64,000 nucleotides of DNA, from positions 49,339,539 through 49,403,538 of the forward strand of contig OX578153.1 of the NCBI GenBank assembly GCA_951213105.1, in the 5' to 3' direction. The position numbers were made by a program, and so were the translations under genes. This document shows, in pieces, positions 50,571 through 63,667 of this stretch (its first letter is position 1; each line of letters opens with the position of its first letter). Below the pieces are notes generated by a model. That model was not told where the DNA came from. It made no database searches and saw only the letters and a list, made by a program, of their open reading frames with translations. The stretch comes from Amaurobius ferox. Its lineage: Eukaryota; Arthropoda; Arachnida; Araneae; Amaurobiidae.

Positions 50571-53500
50571 GCTCAACGTAAAATACTACGCAAATAATGT
50601 CATTTGAAAATACGACCAGTTGCAAAATGAAAACGAAAATTGAAGTAAAACTTCAAATTCAGTGGTATTTCAAATGAGTTTCCGTTCTATGTTGTGCAAT
50701 TAAAATTAATTTAATTCATTATGAAAAGGAGAAGTAAATTTGAGTCTGCCTGCTGCAAAGAAAGTCATGTCCTGCCCACATCATATTTTATTTTCAATAC
50801 AGTACATGGTACAATGCGAAACATTTGCAATCATGTTACTGAAAATTTCCGCGTAAAATTTCCGCGTAAACTACCAGTATGGGGAGTATGGTTCCTAATA
50901 GTTATAAAAAGAAATACGTATATAAATATGAAAATACGACCAGTTGCAAAATGAAAATGAAAATTGAAGTAAAACTTCAAATTCAGTGGTATTTCAAATG
51001 AGTTTCAGTTCTATGTTGTGCGATTAAAATCAATTTAATTCATTATGAAAAAGAGAAGGAAATTTGAGTCTGCATGCTGTAAAGAAAGTCATGTGCTGCC
51101 ACATCAGATTTTATTTTCAATACAGTACACGGTACAATGTAAAACATTTGCAAGCATGTTACTGAAAATTTCCGCGTAATCAACTACAAGTAATGGGGAG
51201 TAAGGTTCCTAATAGTTATGAAAAGAAATACGCATAGAAATATGAAAATACGACCAGTTGCGAAATGAAAATGAAAATTGAAGTAAAACTTCAAATTCAG
51301 TGGTATTTCAAATGAGTTTCCGTTCAATGTTGTGGAATTAAAATCAATTTAATTCATTATGAAAAAGAGAAGGAAATTTGAGTCTGCATGGTCTGCATGA
51401 TGTGCTGCCCACATCAGATTTTATTTTCTATACAGTACACGGTACAATGTAAAACATTTGCAAGCATGTTACTGAAAATTTCTGCGTAATCAACTACAAG
51501 TAATGGGGAGTAAGGTTACTAATAGTTATGAAAATAAATACGTATATAAATATGAAAATACGGCCAGTTGCAAAATGAAAACGAAAATTGAAGTAAAACT
51601 TCAAATTCAGTAGTATTTCAAATGAGTTTCCGTTCTATGTTGTGCAATTAAAATCAATTTAATTCATTATGAAAGGAAGAAGTAAATTTGAGTCTGCCTG
51701 GTGCAAAGAAAGTCATGTCCTGCCCACATCAGATTTTATTTTCAATACAGTGCATGGTACAATGTGAAACATTTGCAATCATGTTACTGAAAATTTCCGC
51801 GTAAAATTTCCGCGTAAACTATTAGTATGGGGAGTACGGTTCCTAATAGATATAAAAGGAAATACGTATATAAATATGAAAATACGACCAGTTGCAAAAT
51901 GAAAATGAAAATTGAAGTAAAACTTCAAATTCAGTGGTATTTCAAATGAGTTTCTGTTCAATATTGTGCAATTAAAATCAATTTAATTCATTATGAAAAA
52001 GAGAAGGAAATTTGAGTCTGCATGGTGTAAAGAGAGTCATGTGCTGCCCACATCAGATTTTATTTTCAATACCGTACACGGTACAATGTAAAACATTTGC
52101 AAGCATGTTACTGAAAATTTCTGCGTAATCAACTACAAGTAATGGGGAGTAAGGTTCCTAATAGTTATGAAAATAAATACGTATATAAATATGAAAATAC
52201 GGCCAATTGCAAAATGAAAACGAAAATTAAAGTAAAACTTCAAATTTAGTGGTATTTTAAATAACTTTCCGTTCTATATTGTGCAATTAAACTCAATTTA
52301 ATTCATTATGTAAAGGAAAAGTAAATTTGAGTCTGCCTGGTGTAAGGAAAGTCATGTGCTGCCCACATCAGATTTTAATTTCAATACAGTACATGGTACA
52401 ATGTAAAACATTTGCAAGCATGTTACTGAAAATTTCTGCGTAATCAACTACAAGTAATGGGGAGTAAGGTTCCTAATAGTTATGAAAATAAATACGTATA
52501 TAAATATGAAAATACTGCCAATTGCAAAATGAAAACGAAAATTAAAGTAAAACTTCAAATTTAGTGGTATTTTAAATAACTTTCCGTTCTATATTGTGCA
52601 ATTAAACTCAATTTAATTCATTATGTAAAGGAAAAGTAAATTTGAGTCTGCCTGGTGTAAGGAAAGTCATGTGCTGCCCACATCAGATTTTAATTTCAAT
52701 ACAGTACATGGTACAATGTAAAACATTTGCAAGCATGTTACTGAAAATTTCTGCGTAATCAACTACAAGTAATGGGGAGTAAGGTTCCTAATAGTTATGA
52801 AAATAAATACGTATATAAATATGAAAATACGGCCAATTGCAAAATGAAAACGAAAATTAAAGTAAAACTTCAAATTCAGTGGTATTTTAAATAACTTTCC
52901 GTTCTATATTGTGCAATTAAACTCAATTTAATTCATTATGTAAAGGAAAAGTAAATTTGAGTCTGCCTGGTGTAAGGAAAGTCATGTGCTGCCCACATCA
53001 GATTTTAATTTCAATACAGTACATGGTACAATGTAAAACATTTGCAAGCATGTTACTGAAAATTTCTGCGTAATCAACTACAAGTAATGGGGAGTAAGGT
53101 TCCTAATAGTTATGAAAATAAATACGTATATAAATATGAAAATACGGCCAATTGCAAAATGAAAACGAAAATTAAAGTAAAACTTCAAATTTAGTGGTAT
53201 TTTAAATAACTTTCCGTTCTATATTGTGCAATTAAACTCAATTTAATTCATTATGTAAAGGAAAAGTAAATTTGAGTCTGCCTGGTGTAAGGAAAGTCAT
53301 GTGCTGCCCACATCAGATTTTAATTTCAATACAGTACATGGTACAATGTAAAACATTTGCAAGCATGTTACTGAAAATTTCTGCGTAATCAACTACAAGT
53401 AATGGGGAGTAAGGTTCCTAATAGTTATGAAAATAAATACGTATATAAATATGAAAATACGGCCAATTGCAAAATGAAAACGAAAATTAAAGTAAAACTT

Positions 53501-53765
53501 CAAATTTAGTGGTATTTTAAATAACTTTCCGTTCTATATTGTGCAATTAAACTCAATTTAATTCATTATGTAAAGGAAAAGTAAATTTGAGTCTGCCTGG
53601 TGTAAGGAAAGTCATGTGCTGCCCACATCAGATTTTAATTTCAATACAGTACATGGTACAATGTAAAACATTTGCAAGCATGTTACTGAAAATTTCTGCG
53701 TAATCAACTACAAGTAATGGGGAGTAAGGTTCCTAATAGTTATGAAAAAAATATTTATATAAATA
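50570..53765 (-). repeat. Tandem array of about ten 315-bp units
   Basis: The landmark gttcctaatagttatgaaaa recurs near 50890, 51206, 51516, 51840, 52155, 52470, 52785, 53100, 53415 and 53730. Units from 52155 on are spaced exactly 315 bp and are nearly identical; earlier ones vary between 310 and 324. Every unit contains the transposon-type terminus gtcatgtgctgcccacatca, so the satellite derives from ends of the neighbouring short elements. Confidence 0.92.
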
Positions 53766-53771
53766 CAAAAA

Positions 53772-54767
53772 TCTGATGTGGGCAGCACATGACTTTCTTT
53801 ATATAATACAATGAATTTACTACTTTTACAGTAAAAACAATATGGGTTTTTCTTATAGTTGATACTTATATTATTTATAAAATATTGAATTTTCGTCAAT
53901 TAGTCGTCATTTTCATTGATTTAACGTCATTTTTATCCATTTGGCAAGATTTTCGTTAATTTGGCAACATTTAAAAATGTAGCCAAGTTGGCGACATTCA
54001 ACAAAATTCGTCGCCAAAATCTCGCCAAGCGCTGTGGACAGAGAAATAAGTTATTCTTATATAGCAGATAAATGACTTTTGGCGTTCAAATGCAAAAGTA
54101 ATGCTCAAAGTATCTTTTCTCATTAATGGAACGAGTTAGATCAACAAAAATGATGTCACCAAATTTATGGCATGATATTACAAATGGAAAGTAAACATGT
54201 TTCTCAACAGTTAATATTTTTTTAATTTATGTGATTTTTTGAAAAATTTATTTGAAAAATGTGCAATATCTCGAGAATGGTTCATACCAGCGTTCTAAAG
54301 TTTATGTCAATAGTTTTCTTTGAAAATATTACGTAAGAAATGTCTATTTGCGTAATGTATCTAAAGGTTTTTATTTTTGATGATTTTTTCAAAATTTCAC
54401 TCGAAAATTTAGGGGGTTATGAACATTCGATTGCGTTTAAAAGAATAGGCTTCCAGTATTCACGGATTGTGATTTTTGTGCCAAATGTCATTCGAATCGC
54501 TCCATTCGTTCGTGAGATATCGCCACCACAGACTCACTGATACACACCCACACAAACACACATACTTTCATACACACACACACGCACAAACACACACACA
54601 CGCACAAACACACACACTTTCACACACACACACAGACAGACATCACCTCAAAAAAGTTCGATTCGTGATCAGGGATGTTTCAAACGTGCTCTCCCGTTGA
54701 AAACTCGAATTCGAATTTTCGACCCAGTCACAATACTTTCCTTTTACATTATATACATACGGAACGC
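53772..54767 (+). mobile_element. Family B element, abutting the 315-bp array
   Basis: Starts TCTGATGTGGGCAGCACATG right after the last array unit, has a (CA)n tract at about 54541-54636, and ends with a mutated hairpin (ctttccttttacattatata...cggaacgc). Confidence 0.7.
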
Positions 54768-54952
54768 AATAATAAAGACGACGAAGTCAGAAGACGATAA
54801 TTAGATGATCAGGGGACGATAATCAGCTAAATATTTCAGAAATGAAGCTGGATATTTCATGAACGTCTGTAATTGTCGCTCTTGTTATCAGTTTGTTAAA
54901 ATTATCAACAAAGTAGCTGAAAAAAATTAGCGAAAGTTGCAGAATGTTTTAA

Positions 54953-55280
54953 AGTGTAATGTATAGGGGAAATATTGAAAATTGTCGAAATTCGGAACTC
55001 GAACTTTTGGCAGATATACACGTTTCGGGCAATCTTGAATACGAAACTATTTTTAGTGCGGCGTCTATCTGTATGTATATCTGTGTCTCTGTGCAATGTA
55101 TGTACCCACTTTATACCAAAAATTATTTGACGACATTTTACACAATTTGGTATGTAAGTATCCTGTGGATTACCTTGGTGCTCATTAGATCTTGATATGA
55201 TTCGAGAAAACATAATATGCCATTTAATTTTTCGAAATGGTGTAATTGTCACAAAATTTTGACAAAATTAAAAATAACAA
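54953..55280 (-). mobile_element. Family A element fragment
   Basis: Contains gtaatgtataggggaaatat, cgtttcgggcaatcttgaat and gcgtctatctgtatg, the first third of family A. The terminal hairpin is half missing and the 3' part is absent. Confidence 0.55.
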
Positions 55281-55289
55281 AAAAGATCA

Positions 55290-56770
55290 ACCTTGCATAA
55301 AGCATTGACTATTGAACTTTTTCCAACTGAAATGCAATTTATTTAAACATCTCTAAAATGCGATACATTCAGCTTTGATATTTTTAAAATTATCACAATA
55401 ATTTATTATAACTCGGAAATTTCTACCTTTATTAAAAAAGGCAATGCTATAAATCGTCTGCTTCTCTATGTAAAATCAAGAATTATTTCATTCATATCAC
55501 TTATATTCCAAACTCCAGAGCTAAATAATTTTGTTCGAAAAAAATTCAGCAATTCTTATACCACTTATCATACAATCGCTTGATTCGTTTACATTCTGGA
55601 GCAATACAAATTAGCCTTTCCTTGTAGGAATAATCAAAGATTTGTGATCATTTAAAATAAAAAATATTGGAATTTTGTTGGCACAAAATTTAGATACACA
55701 GATAGTATGCAAAAAAGCGGTCTTATGACGGATGCACCACTATATAAAAATTGAAACGATATTTGAACATCATGATTTTTACACAGGGGAAAAAGAGATG
55801 CCATATATGAAAAATTTTCCAACTGAAACGCAATTTTGTTTAAATATCATTAAAATGCAATACATTCAGGGGTGAAATTTTTTAAATCATCACAGTACTA
55901 CAATAATTTATTTTACTTAAAAATTTAAAACCATGGAGGTAAAAGTACTTTCTATCTCCATGCTTAAACTTCATTGTAAAAGTCATTGCCATAAAATCAT
56001 CTGCTTCTTCATGTAAAATAAAGGAATATTTCATTCTTATCACCAATAATCCAGAATCAAGAGCTAAATAATTTTGCGTTAAAAAATCATCAATTTTTAT
56101 ACAACTCATCTTGCAGCTTTATTTGTTTACATTCTGCATACATTAAATTTGGGCTTTGTTGTAGCAAAGTTTGATGATCATTTAAACTAAAAAATATTGT
56201 CTTTGCGTTGGCGCACAATATATATTCACAAAAAATACGCAGAAATAAAGAGGTTTTAGGACGGATGCAACATTAAATATAAATGTAAACGAACTTTAAA
56301 AATCACGTTTTGTCACTGGGAAAAAAGATGGATGCCATATTTTATTTTGAAGTGGGTCACGTGATCTCTTCATATAATATCGGTGTAATTATCATTTTAA
56401 TTTTTATTTAAAAAACTACTAAGCATATTTTGTTCAAAATGTTTTTTGTATATATTACCGGGTAATTTGAATAGTTTCTAACATTTTCGAATTTTAACTT
56501 GGCTTAAAAAATGTTTGAAAAATTAGGTCCCTTAGAGTTCAATGAATGTATTTCACTTTTTCGACCCGGGTTCAATCCAAAACTGATTGTGCGATATTAT
56601 TCATTAACATTCCCATATGTTCCACAGACCGTCTGAACAACATACTAAAATTTCATTTTGATATAGTCATTTCTATAGCAGTTATCGTGCAAACAGACAG
56701 ACCAACAGGAAGAATGACCAAAGTCATAAACACTTTTAAACTGTGTTATAAAGGGTTATAAACGTTTTTA
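55290..56770 (-). repeat. Repeat family D, two consecutive copies
   Basis: Copies at about 55290-55790 and 55800-56770 are inverted relative to 23720-24690. Shared text includes ttccaactgaaa-cgcaattt, tcaaagctctaaataattttg-like pieces and aagtgggtcacgtgat. Confidence 0.65.
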
Positions 56771-57341
56771 AACTGCATATTGGATATAATTTCAAATATG
56801 TATCCATGTCGGTGTGTGCAATTAAATTCGACTGGATAATGAAAAAGGAAAATAATATGAGCTTGTAGGGAATGTCATGTGCTGCCCACATCAGATTTCT
56901 ATATTTAACTTTTATCTATACATGCAACTTGATAATTCATTGTTTGCCAGGCACAGAAGTTTTCTGAAAGTTTTCTATAAATAAGAAATAGGTACAAATA
57001 ATATTGGCATCCAATATTATTAAATAAATGCATAATAAAGCATAAAATACTGCGGATATATTACTATGTTGTAGGAAGCTTATAATAGTTTTGAAATCAT
57101 GTGATGTGTTTCTTGTTGTGTGTGAGCAGATCAAGAATTATTTACTGAAAGTCCTAAGGCTCATAAACATACAGGCTGGAGCATCAGCGGCCATCTTGAC
57201 TCCCGATTGAAGCTACGGTTGTTTATAGTGAAAAGAAGTTCTATTTTCTCGTCCTTTTTTCGGGATCTTGAGAAAATGAAAACATTTTCCACTACTTTCT
57301 CGATTAATTTGGTACAATTTTTTTAAAGCTGAATCACCTAT
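56771..57341. other. Element terminus fragment and unassigned sequence
   Basis: A lone family A-type end, aatgtcatgtgctgcccaca, lies at 56872-56891. Nothing else recognised. Confidence 0.45.
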
Positions 57342-58272
57342 TACTTTCCTTATATACATAATGTATAAAGAAAGTATTGTGACGGGTCGAAAATTCGAAT
57401 TCGAGTTTCGACAGGAGAGCACATTTCGACAGGAGAGCACATTTCAAGCATCCCTGATCACGAATCGAGCATTTTTGAAGTGATGTCTGTGTGTGTGTGT
57501 GTGTCAGTGAGCCTGTGGAGACGATAACTGACAAACGAATGGACCGATTCGAACGAAATTTGGTACAAAAATCACAATCTGTAAACACTGGAAGCCTATT
57601 GTTTTTTTACGCAATCGAATGTTCAGAACCCCCCTAAATTTTCGAGTGAAATTTTGAAAAAATTTGTCAAAAAACCAAAACCGCTAATAAATTTACGCAA
57701 ATAGACATTTCTCGTGTAATTTTTCATTAGAAAACGATTGCCACAAATTTTAGAACGCTAGCATGAACCGTTCTCGATATATTGCACACTTTTCAAAAAA
57801 ATTATCAAACAGTTATATAAAGTAAAAAAAAATATTTCCTATTGAGAAACATTTTCACTTTTCATATGTAATACCATGCGATAAATTTGGTGACATCATT
57901 CTCGTGGATCTAGCTCATTTCATTCATGAAAAAAGATACTTTGAGTAATACTTTTGTATTTGAACGCCAATAGTCATTTATCCGCTGGAAGAATAACTTA
58001 TTTTTCCGTCCATAACGCTTGGTGAGATTTTGGCGACGAATTTGGTGGAATGTCGCCAACTTAGCGACAATTCTAATTGTTGCCAAATTAACAAAAATCT
58101 CGCCAAATTGATAAAAATGACGCTAATTCAATGAAAATGACGACTAATTGAAGAAAATTCAATATCTTGGAAAGAATATAAGTATCTACTATAAGAATAA
58201 CATTTTTTGTAACTGTAAAAGTAGTAAATTCGTTACATTATATAAGGAAAGTCATATGTTGCCCACATCAGA
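57342..58272 (-). mobile_element. Family B element, good copy
   Basis: Starts TTACTTTCCTTATATACATA, has a (GTGT)n tract at about 57485-57505, and a conserved body. It ends aaggaaagtcatatgttgcc and catcaga. It contains a short duplication, cgacaggagagcacatttcg, at 57409-57441. Confidence 0.75.
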
Positions 58273-58409
58273 TTTTTTTATAGCGGAATTGAGTGTCAAA
58301 TATCAACCATGTGACATGCGCGCCATTTAAATAGCACAGGCAGATGATAACTAATTATTACAGATTTCTGTTCCGTTTGGTATACATGTTAGGTTCAAAT
58401 AGCAGAAAA

Positions 58410-59813
58410 TCTGATGTGGGCAGTATATGGTTTTCCTTATATAATGCAATGAATTTACTCCTTTTACAGTCAAAAAATAAGGTATTAGATACTCGGTACT
58501 GTGTTTTTATCGTAGAATTGTACATTTGGCGATTTCCAACATGACAACATTATTTTAAAATACCCAATTAACTTATATTTCGCGCAATTTTTATTAAAGA
58601 ACTTTGAAATAGCATCCTCAATAAGCGATATAGTCCATATATTACAATATTTTAATAAGTAACTCATCTATTACGCATGATTTTCATTAATTAATCGTCC
58701 TTTTTAGAATTATAACTATATTTTTGTCAATCGAGAGCGAAATATCGCCATGTTGGCAATATTTTGCTAAATTATTCCCCCAAATTATCCAAATGCATCA
58801 CCAAGTATTACAGACAGAGAGAAAAGCATTTCTTATATAATAAAAGATATGCCAGTCATGTCATAGGAATCAGAATTTGGGAAATATTACTTTCCACATG
58901 GCGTCATTTTTTATCAATTTGGCGACATTTTTGTTATCCTAACAGCATTTAAAATAGTCGCCAAGTTCGCGACTTCCCGCTAAATTTCTCGTCATGCGTT
59001 GCGGACAGACGGTCATTCTTATAGTCTACTCTTATGTTCTTTACAAGTTATTGAACTTTCATCAATTACTCGTCATTTTCATTGATTTAGCGTCAGTTTT
59101 ATCAATTTGGCAACATTAAGAAAGTCGCCAAGTTGACGAAATTCTGCTAAATTCGTCGCCAAATGTTATGGATGGAGAAATAAGTTATTCTTATAGCGGA
59201 TAAAATGACTATTGGCGTCCAAATACAAAACTACTGCTCAAAGTAATTTTTCTCATGAATAGAACGAGCTAGATCCAAGAGAATGGTGTCACTAAACTCA
59301 TCGCATGATATTACATATGAAAAGTGAACATATTTCGCAATAGTTCATTTTTTTATTTTATGTGATTTTTTATACATTTATTTAAAAAAAGGGCAATATC
59401 TCCAGAACGGTTTATGCTAGTAGTATACAATTTGTGGTAATCGTCTTCTAATGATAAATTAAACAACAAAATGATTATTTAAGTAACTTTATAAAAATTT
59501 GTATTTTTGATGATTTTTTCAAAATTTCACTCGAAAATTTGGGGGGTTCTTAACATGCTATTGCGTTTAAAACCAATAAGCTTCCAGTATTGACAGATTG
59601 TAATTTTTGTACCAAATTTCATTTGAATCGCTCCATTTGTTCGTCAGATATCGTGTCCACACTCACACACACATACACAGACATCATCTTAAAAACGCTT
59701 GATTCGTGTTCAGGGATGCTAGGAACGTGCTCTCCCGTCGAAAACTCGAATTCGAATTTTCGACACCATCATAATACTTTCCTTATACATTATAATATGT
59801 ATATAAGGAAAGC
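58410..59813 (+). mobile_element. Family B element with internal extra sequence
   Basis: Starts TCTGATGTGGGCAGTATATG and ends in the hairpin ctttccttatacattata/tatgtatataaggaaag. The interior (58500-59010) contains an additional diverged duplicate of the sub-5' region (gtcgtcattttcattg and cgccaagttcgc blocks appear twice). Confidence 0.6.
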
Positions 59814-60263
59814 AAAAAGCTCAATAAGCTAACAAAAAAATGATCAAAACGCATTACAGTTTTAGATAAATAGCCACAACTAGAAATTATACGTCCTTTA
59901 ATGCACATGGTACCGAAACTTTGCTGCGAAATAAATTTCTTTTCTAGGGTCTTTCAACACCTTCATCATTTCATGTCACCTACAATATTAATGTGCTAAC
60001 TTAAGCTATTTTGTTTAGGTGCTTCACTGGGTCTAAGAGACCCAACCATACCAGTTACGTTTAAGATGATTAATTACTTTTGATATAGGATTTTCTATTA
60101 CAATAGAAATTTAGATACATTAGGAGTAATATTTATTAATTAATTTTTTATTACTAATTTTCTGAGATATATCACGTAACTGGAGGGTTTGGGTGTAAAA
60201 TGGGCACAATAATTCAGTATTTTGTAACTTGCTAGTTTTATAGATTATAAATATAAAAAAAAA
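59814..60263. other. AT-rich sequence, nothing recognised
   Basis: No gene or clear repeat. Confidence 0.4.
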
Positions 60264-61238
60264 TCTGATCTGAGCAACATATGTCTTTCCTTATATAATG
60301 CAATGAATTTACTACTTTCACATTAAAAAAATAGGTTTTTCTTATAGTAGATACTTATATTCTTTCCAAGATATTGAATTTTCGACAATTAGTCGTCATT
60401 TTCATTGATTTAGCGTCATTTTTATCCATTTGACGAGATTTTCGTTAATTTGGCAACATTTACAAATGTAGCCCAGTTGGCGTCACTCCGCTAAATTTGT
60501 CGCCAAAATAAAATCGTCGTTTGCCAAATTTGTCGTTCAAATACAAAAGTATTACTCAAAGTATATTTTCTCATGAATGGAACGAGCTAGATCCATGAGA
60601 ATGATGTCACCAAATTTATCGCATGATGATATTACATGATATGAAAAGTGAGCATGTTTCTCAACAGTTAATATTTTTTTTAATTTATGGGATTTTTTTC
60701 ATAAGTTTATTTGAAAAAATGAGCAATATTTCGAGAACGGTTCCTGCTAACGTTCTAAAGTTTATGTGAATCGTTTTCTAAGGAAACATTACATAAGAAA
60801 TGTCTAGTTGCGTAACTTTATTAAAGGTTTTAAATTTTGATGATTTTTTCTAAATTTCACTCGAAAATTTAGGTGCGTTCTGAACATTCAATTACGTTTA
60901 AAAACAATAGGCTTCCAGTATTCCCGTATTGTGATTTTTGTACCAAATTTCACTCGAATCGCTCCATTCGTTCGTGAGATATCGTCTTCATAGTCTCACT
61001 GACACACACATACTTTCACACACACACACACATACTTTCACACACACACATACATACTTTCACACACACATACATACTTTCACACACACACACACATATT
61101 TACACGCACATACTTTCACACACACACTCACGCACACACAGGATTCGTGATCAGGGATGCTTGAAACGTGCTCTCGAATTCGAATTTTCGATCCCTTTCT
61201 CAGTACTTTCCTTATACATTATGTATGTAAGGAAAGTA
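60264..61238 (+). mobile_element. Family B element
   Basis: Starts TCTGATCTGAGCAACATATG, has a (CACACATACTTT)n tract at about 61003-61138 and ends in the hairpin CTTTCCTTATACATTATG/TATGTAAGGAAAG. Confidence 0.75.
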
Positions 61239-62300
61239 ATAAGACACACATGTATTTCGAAGGTTCAAATAAGATCCTATATATGCTTATTCAATTTAAT
61301 TAACAAAATTATTATATATTTATAATTAAGCTGACAGGTTCATGGGATCCGACGATAAAAGTTATGAACAAAAAATTCACAATACCAGTTAAGGGATACT
61401 TTGCATTCGAATGCAATTTACATATTTATCCTTCATTTCACAGTCTAAATTGATAAATCTAAAAAAAAATTCAGCACACATGTATGTATTTATATATAAA
61501 GTTTCAAACTGTGATCTATAAATTATATTAACATTAAATTAGACAGCATTCGAAGTATATGATAATACCGTCTAATAATGGATGTTACTCTGAGCTGTTA
61601 ACATGTCCTCCATGCTTGGGTTGATCTTTGTCATATATCAGCGACAATTAGGTGCTTAATAACCCCTGCAAAACGGTGTAATATGTAATGAGGCATTAAC
61701 AACAGAATTTATTAGTGTAGCAATTTCTGTTGATTGATGATAACTCACATAGTATAAGATTCACTGTTTATGTAGAAGCTTTAAACGTCGCATTACAATG
61801 CTCGGGGTAATAAATACCTTAATTAAATTTATAATTCATAATAAACATGCACTGAAGGTTACGTATGTTTATGAGGTAATCGAACGGTGTAATATACACA
61901 TAGGCAATAATTATACATACATTAGTAAGTGAGTACTCCTGAAAAGTTACGTGAAAAATTTCATTCATTGGAAGTTAATACATGTAAATGACCTTTTAGT
62001 TTAATTTTTACTTTCTCGTGTATAATATAGTAAGAAAATTTTATTTTCACTAAAATTTTCGATTTCGAGAATTTGAAGCGAGTATAGCTTTTAAAACCCT
62101 TTGAACATGTTTTTACTATTTTAACAGTGATGCCTGTCCGTCTGTCTGTGGTCGATTTCTTGTGTACAAGATAGCTGCTAAATGCAAGCGAACACTTCGA
62201 AATTTATTCAAAATGTTGTATTTTCTTAACATCGCAGCATAGGGTACAATTTGGTAAAAATCTGCATAAAAGGTGTTATTTATGGCTCAATGATCACAAA
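61239..62300. other. AT-rich sequence, nothing recognised
   Basis: A gcctgtccgtctgtctgtgg tract at 62130-62150 is the inverse of gacagacagacggacgg at 62697 and 63118, suggesting a local inverted pair of one repeat. Confidence 0.4.
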
Positions 62301-62304
62301 ACGT

Positions 62305-63150
62305 AACAGTTTCAGTCATTGCTGTGAAAAATAGAGACATAGAAATTTTATGTTTGTAACACCCACCCCCACCCAGGAGAGTACATTATCAAACTTGGTA
62401 TAAAAATATTCTTTCAAGCCCTTTAAAATAAAGATTAGCATGCTATAATTATGACAGATTTTTCTTTCTTTCGACCCAGATCGTCTGACCCACCCAAAGA
62501 TGTAAGGTAACTATTTAGACGATCTGCACAGTGCCGCATACTTCGAACCGTAACCCAGTGGGGACGATATCCACAGGGACCGTACCATTCTTCTCGTACT
62601 ACCAAAAATCTTGAAAGAACATTCAGAACCATATGTATAACGTGCCCGTAAACTGCCTATGGCAGCTCTCGTGTACACAAGAAATCGACCATAGACAGAC
62701 AGACAGACGGACGGACATCAGTTCAAAAACAGTTTCAGTCATTGCTGTGAAAATAGAGATATAGAAATTTTATGTTTGTAACACCCACCCCCACCCAGGA
62801 GAGTACATTATCAAACTTGGTATAAAAATATTCTTTCAAGCCCTTTAAAATAAAGATTAGCATGCTATAATTATGACAGATTTTTCTTTCTTTCGACCCA
62901 GATCGTCTGACCCACCCAAAGGTGTAAGGTAACTATTTAGACGATCTGTACAGTGCCGCATACTTCGGACCGTAACCCAGTGGGGACGATATCTACAGGG
63001 ACCGTACCATTCTTCTCGTACTACCAAACTCTTGAAAGAACATTCAGATCCATATATATAACGTGCCCGTAAACTGCCTATGGCAGCTCTAGTGTACACA
63101 AGAAATCGACCATAGACAGACAGACAGACGGACGGACATCAGTTCAAAAA
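62305..63150. repeat. Direct tandem duplication of an approximately 422-bp unit containing a SINE piece
   Basis: The stretch gtttcagtcattgctgtgaa through gacggacggacatcagttca occurs at about 62309-62730 and 62731-63150 with few differences. Each unit includes a headless SINE body in minus orientation (cccagatcgtctgacccacc; cacagggaccgtaccattct). Confidence 0.85.
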
Positions 63151-63667
63151 TAGTTTAAATACATTCAGGAAGTCCTAAACCATATATGGGCACCAAAATA
63201 TAGAAAAATAAAACTTTTGTGTAAACAATACATCCTCAATACTGCATATGAGAAAGCAAATATTGCGTAAAGTGTTATTTCAGCAAAAATTCAGCAAAAA
63301 GCTATTTTAAAATGACGTAATTTCCTAACCGAATAACATAAAATTTATAAACCCAATAACATAAACTCTTATGATCGAACAAGTGTTACGTTTGGTCCGG
63401 GGTGTGCATTTGACTGTCGCCATTTGACTAATTATAATAACGTGATTAAATTAGTCGCCCTCAAAAATATATAGTGTGATCATTGTGGAGTATATCATGA
63501 CCTGTAGTAATATCTGCAAGACGTGCTAGCCTTCTTATATATTTTATATTATTATTTTGTACTTTTTATTATTTTTTCTTTCCTAATATACATAGTTTAA
63601 TGTGTAGGAAAAGTACTTTAAAGGTATATTAAATTCAGAGACGGGGTTAGGCCCATTTCATAATTTT
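63151..63667. other. Intergenic sequence with a lone family B-like hairpin
   Basis: tttcctaatatacatagttt...gtaggaaaagta at about 63581-63615 resembles the family B terminus without the body. Confidence 0.4.

Noticed and set aside
50570..53765. CRISPR-like regular repeats
   Set aside because: The unit is 315 bp with no repeat-spacer alternation, and the sequence is eukaryotic. It is a satellite.
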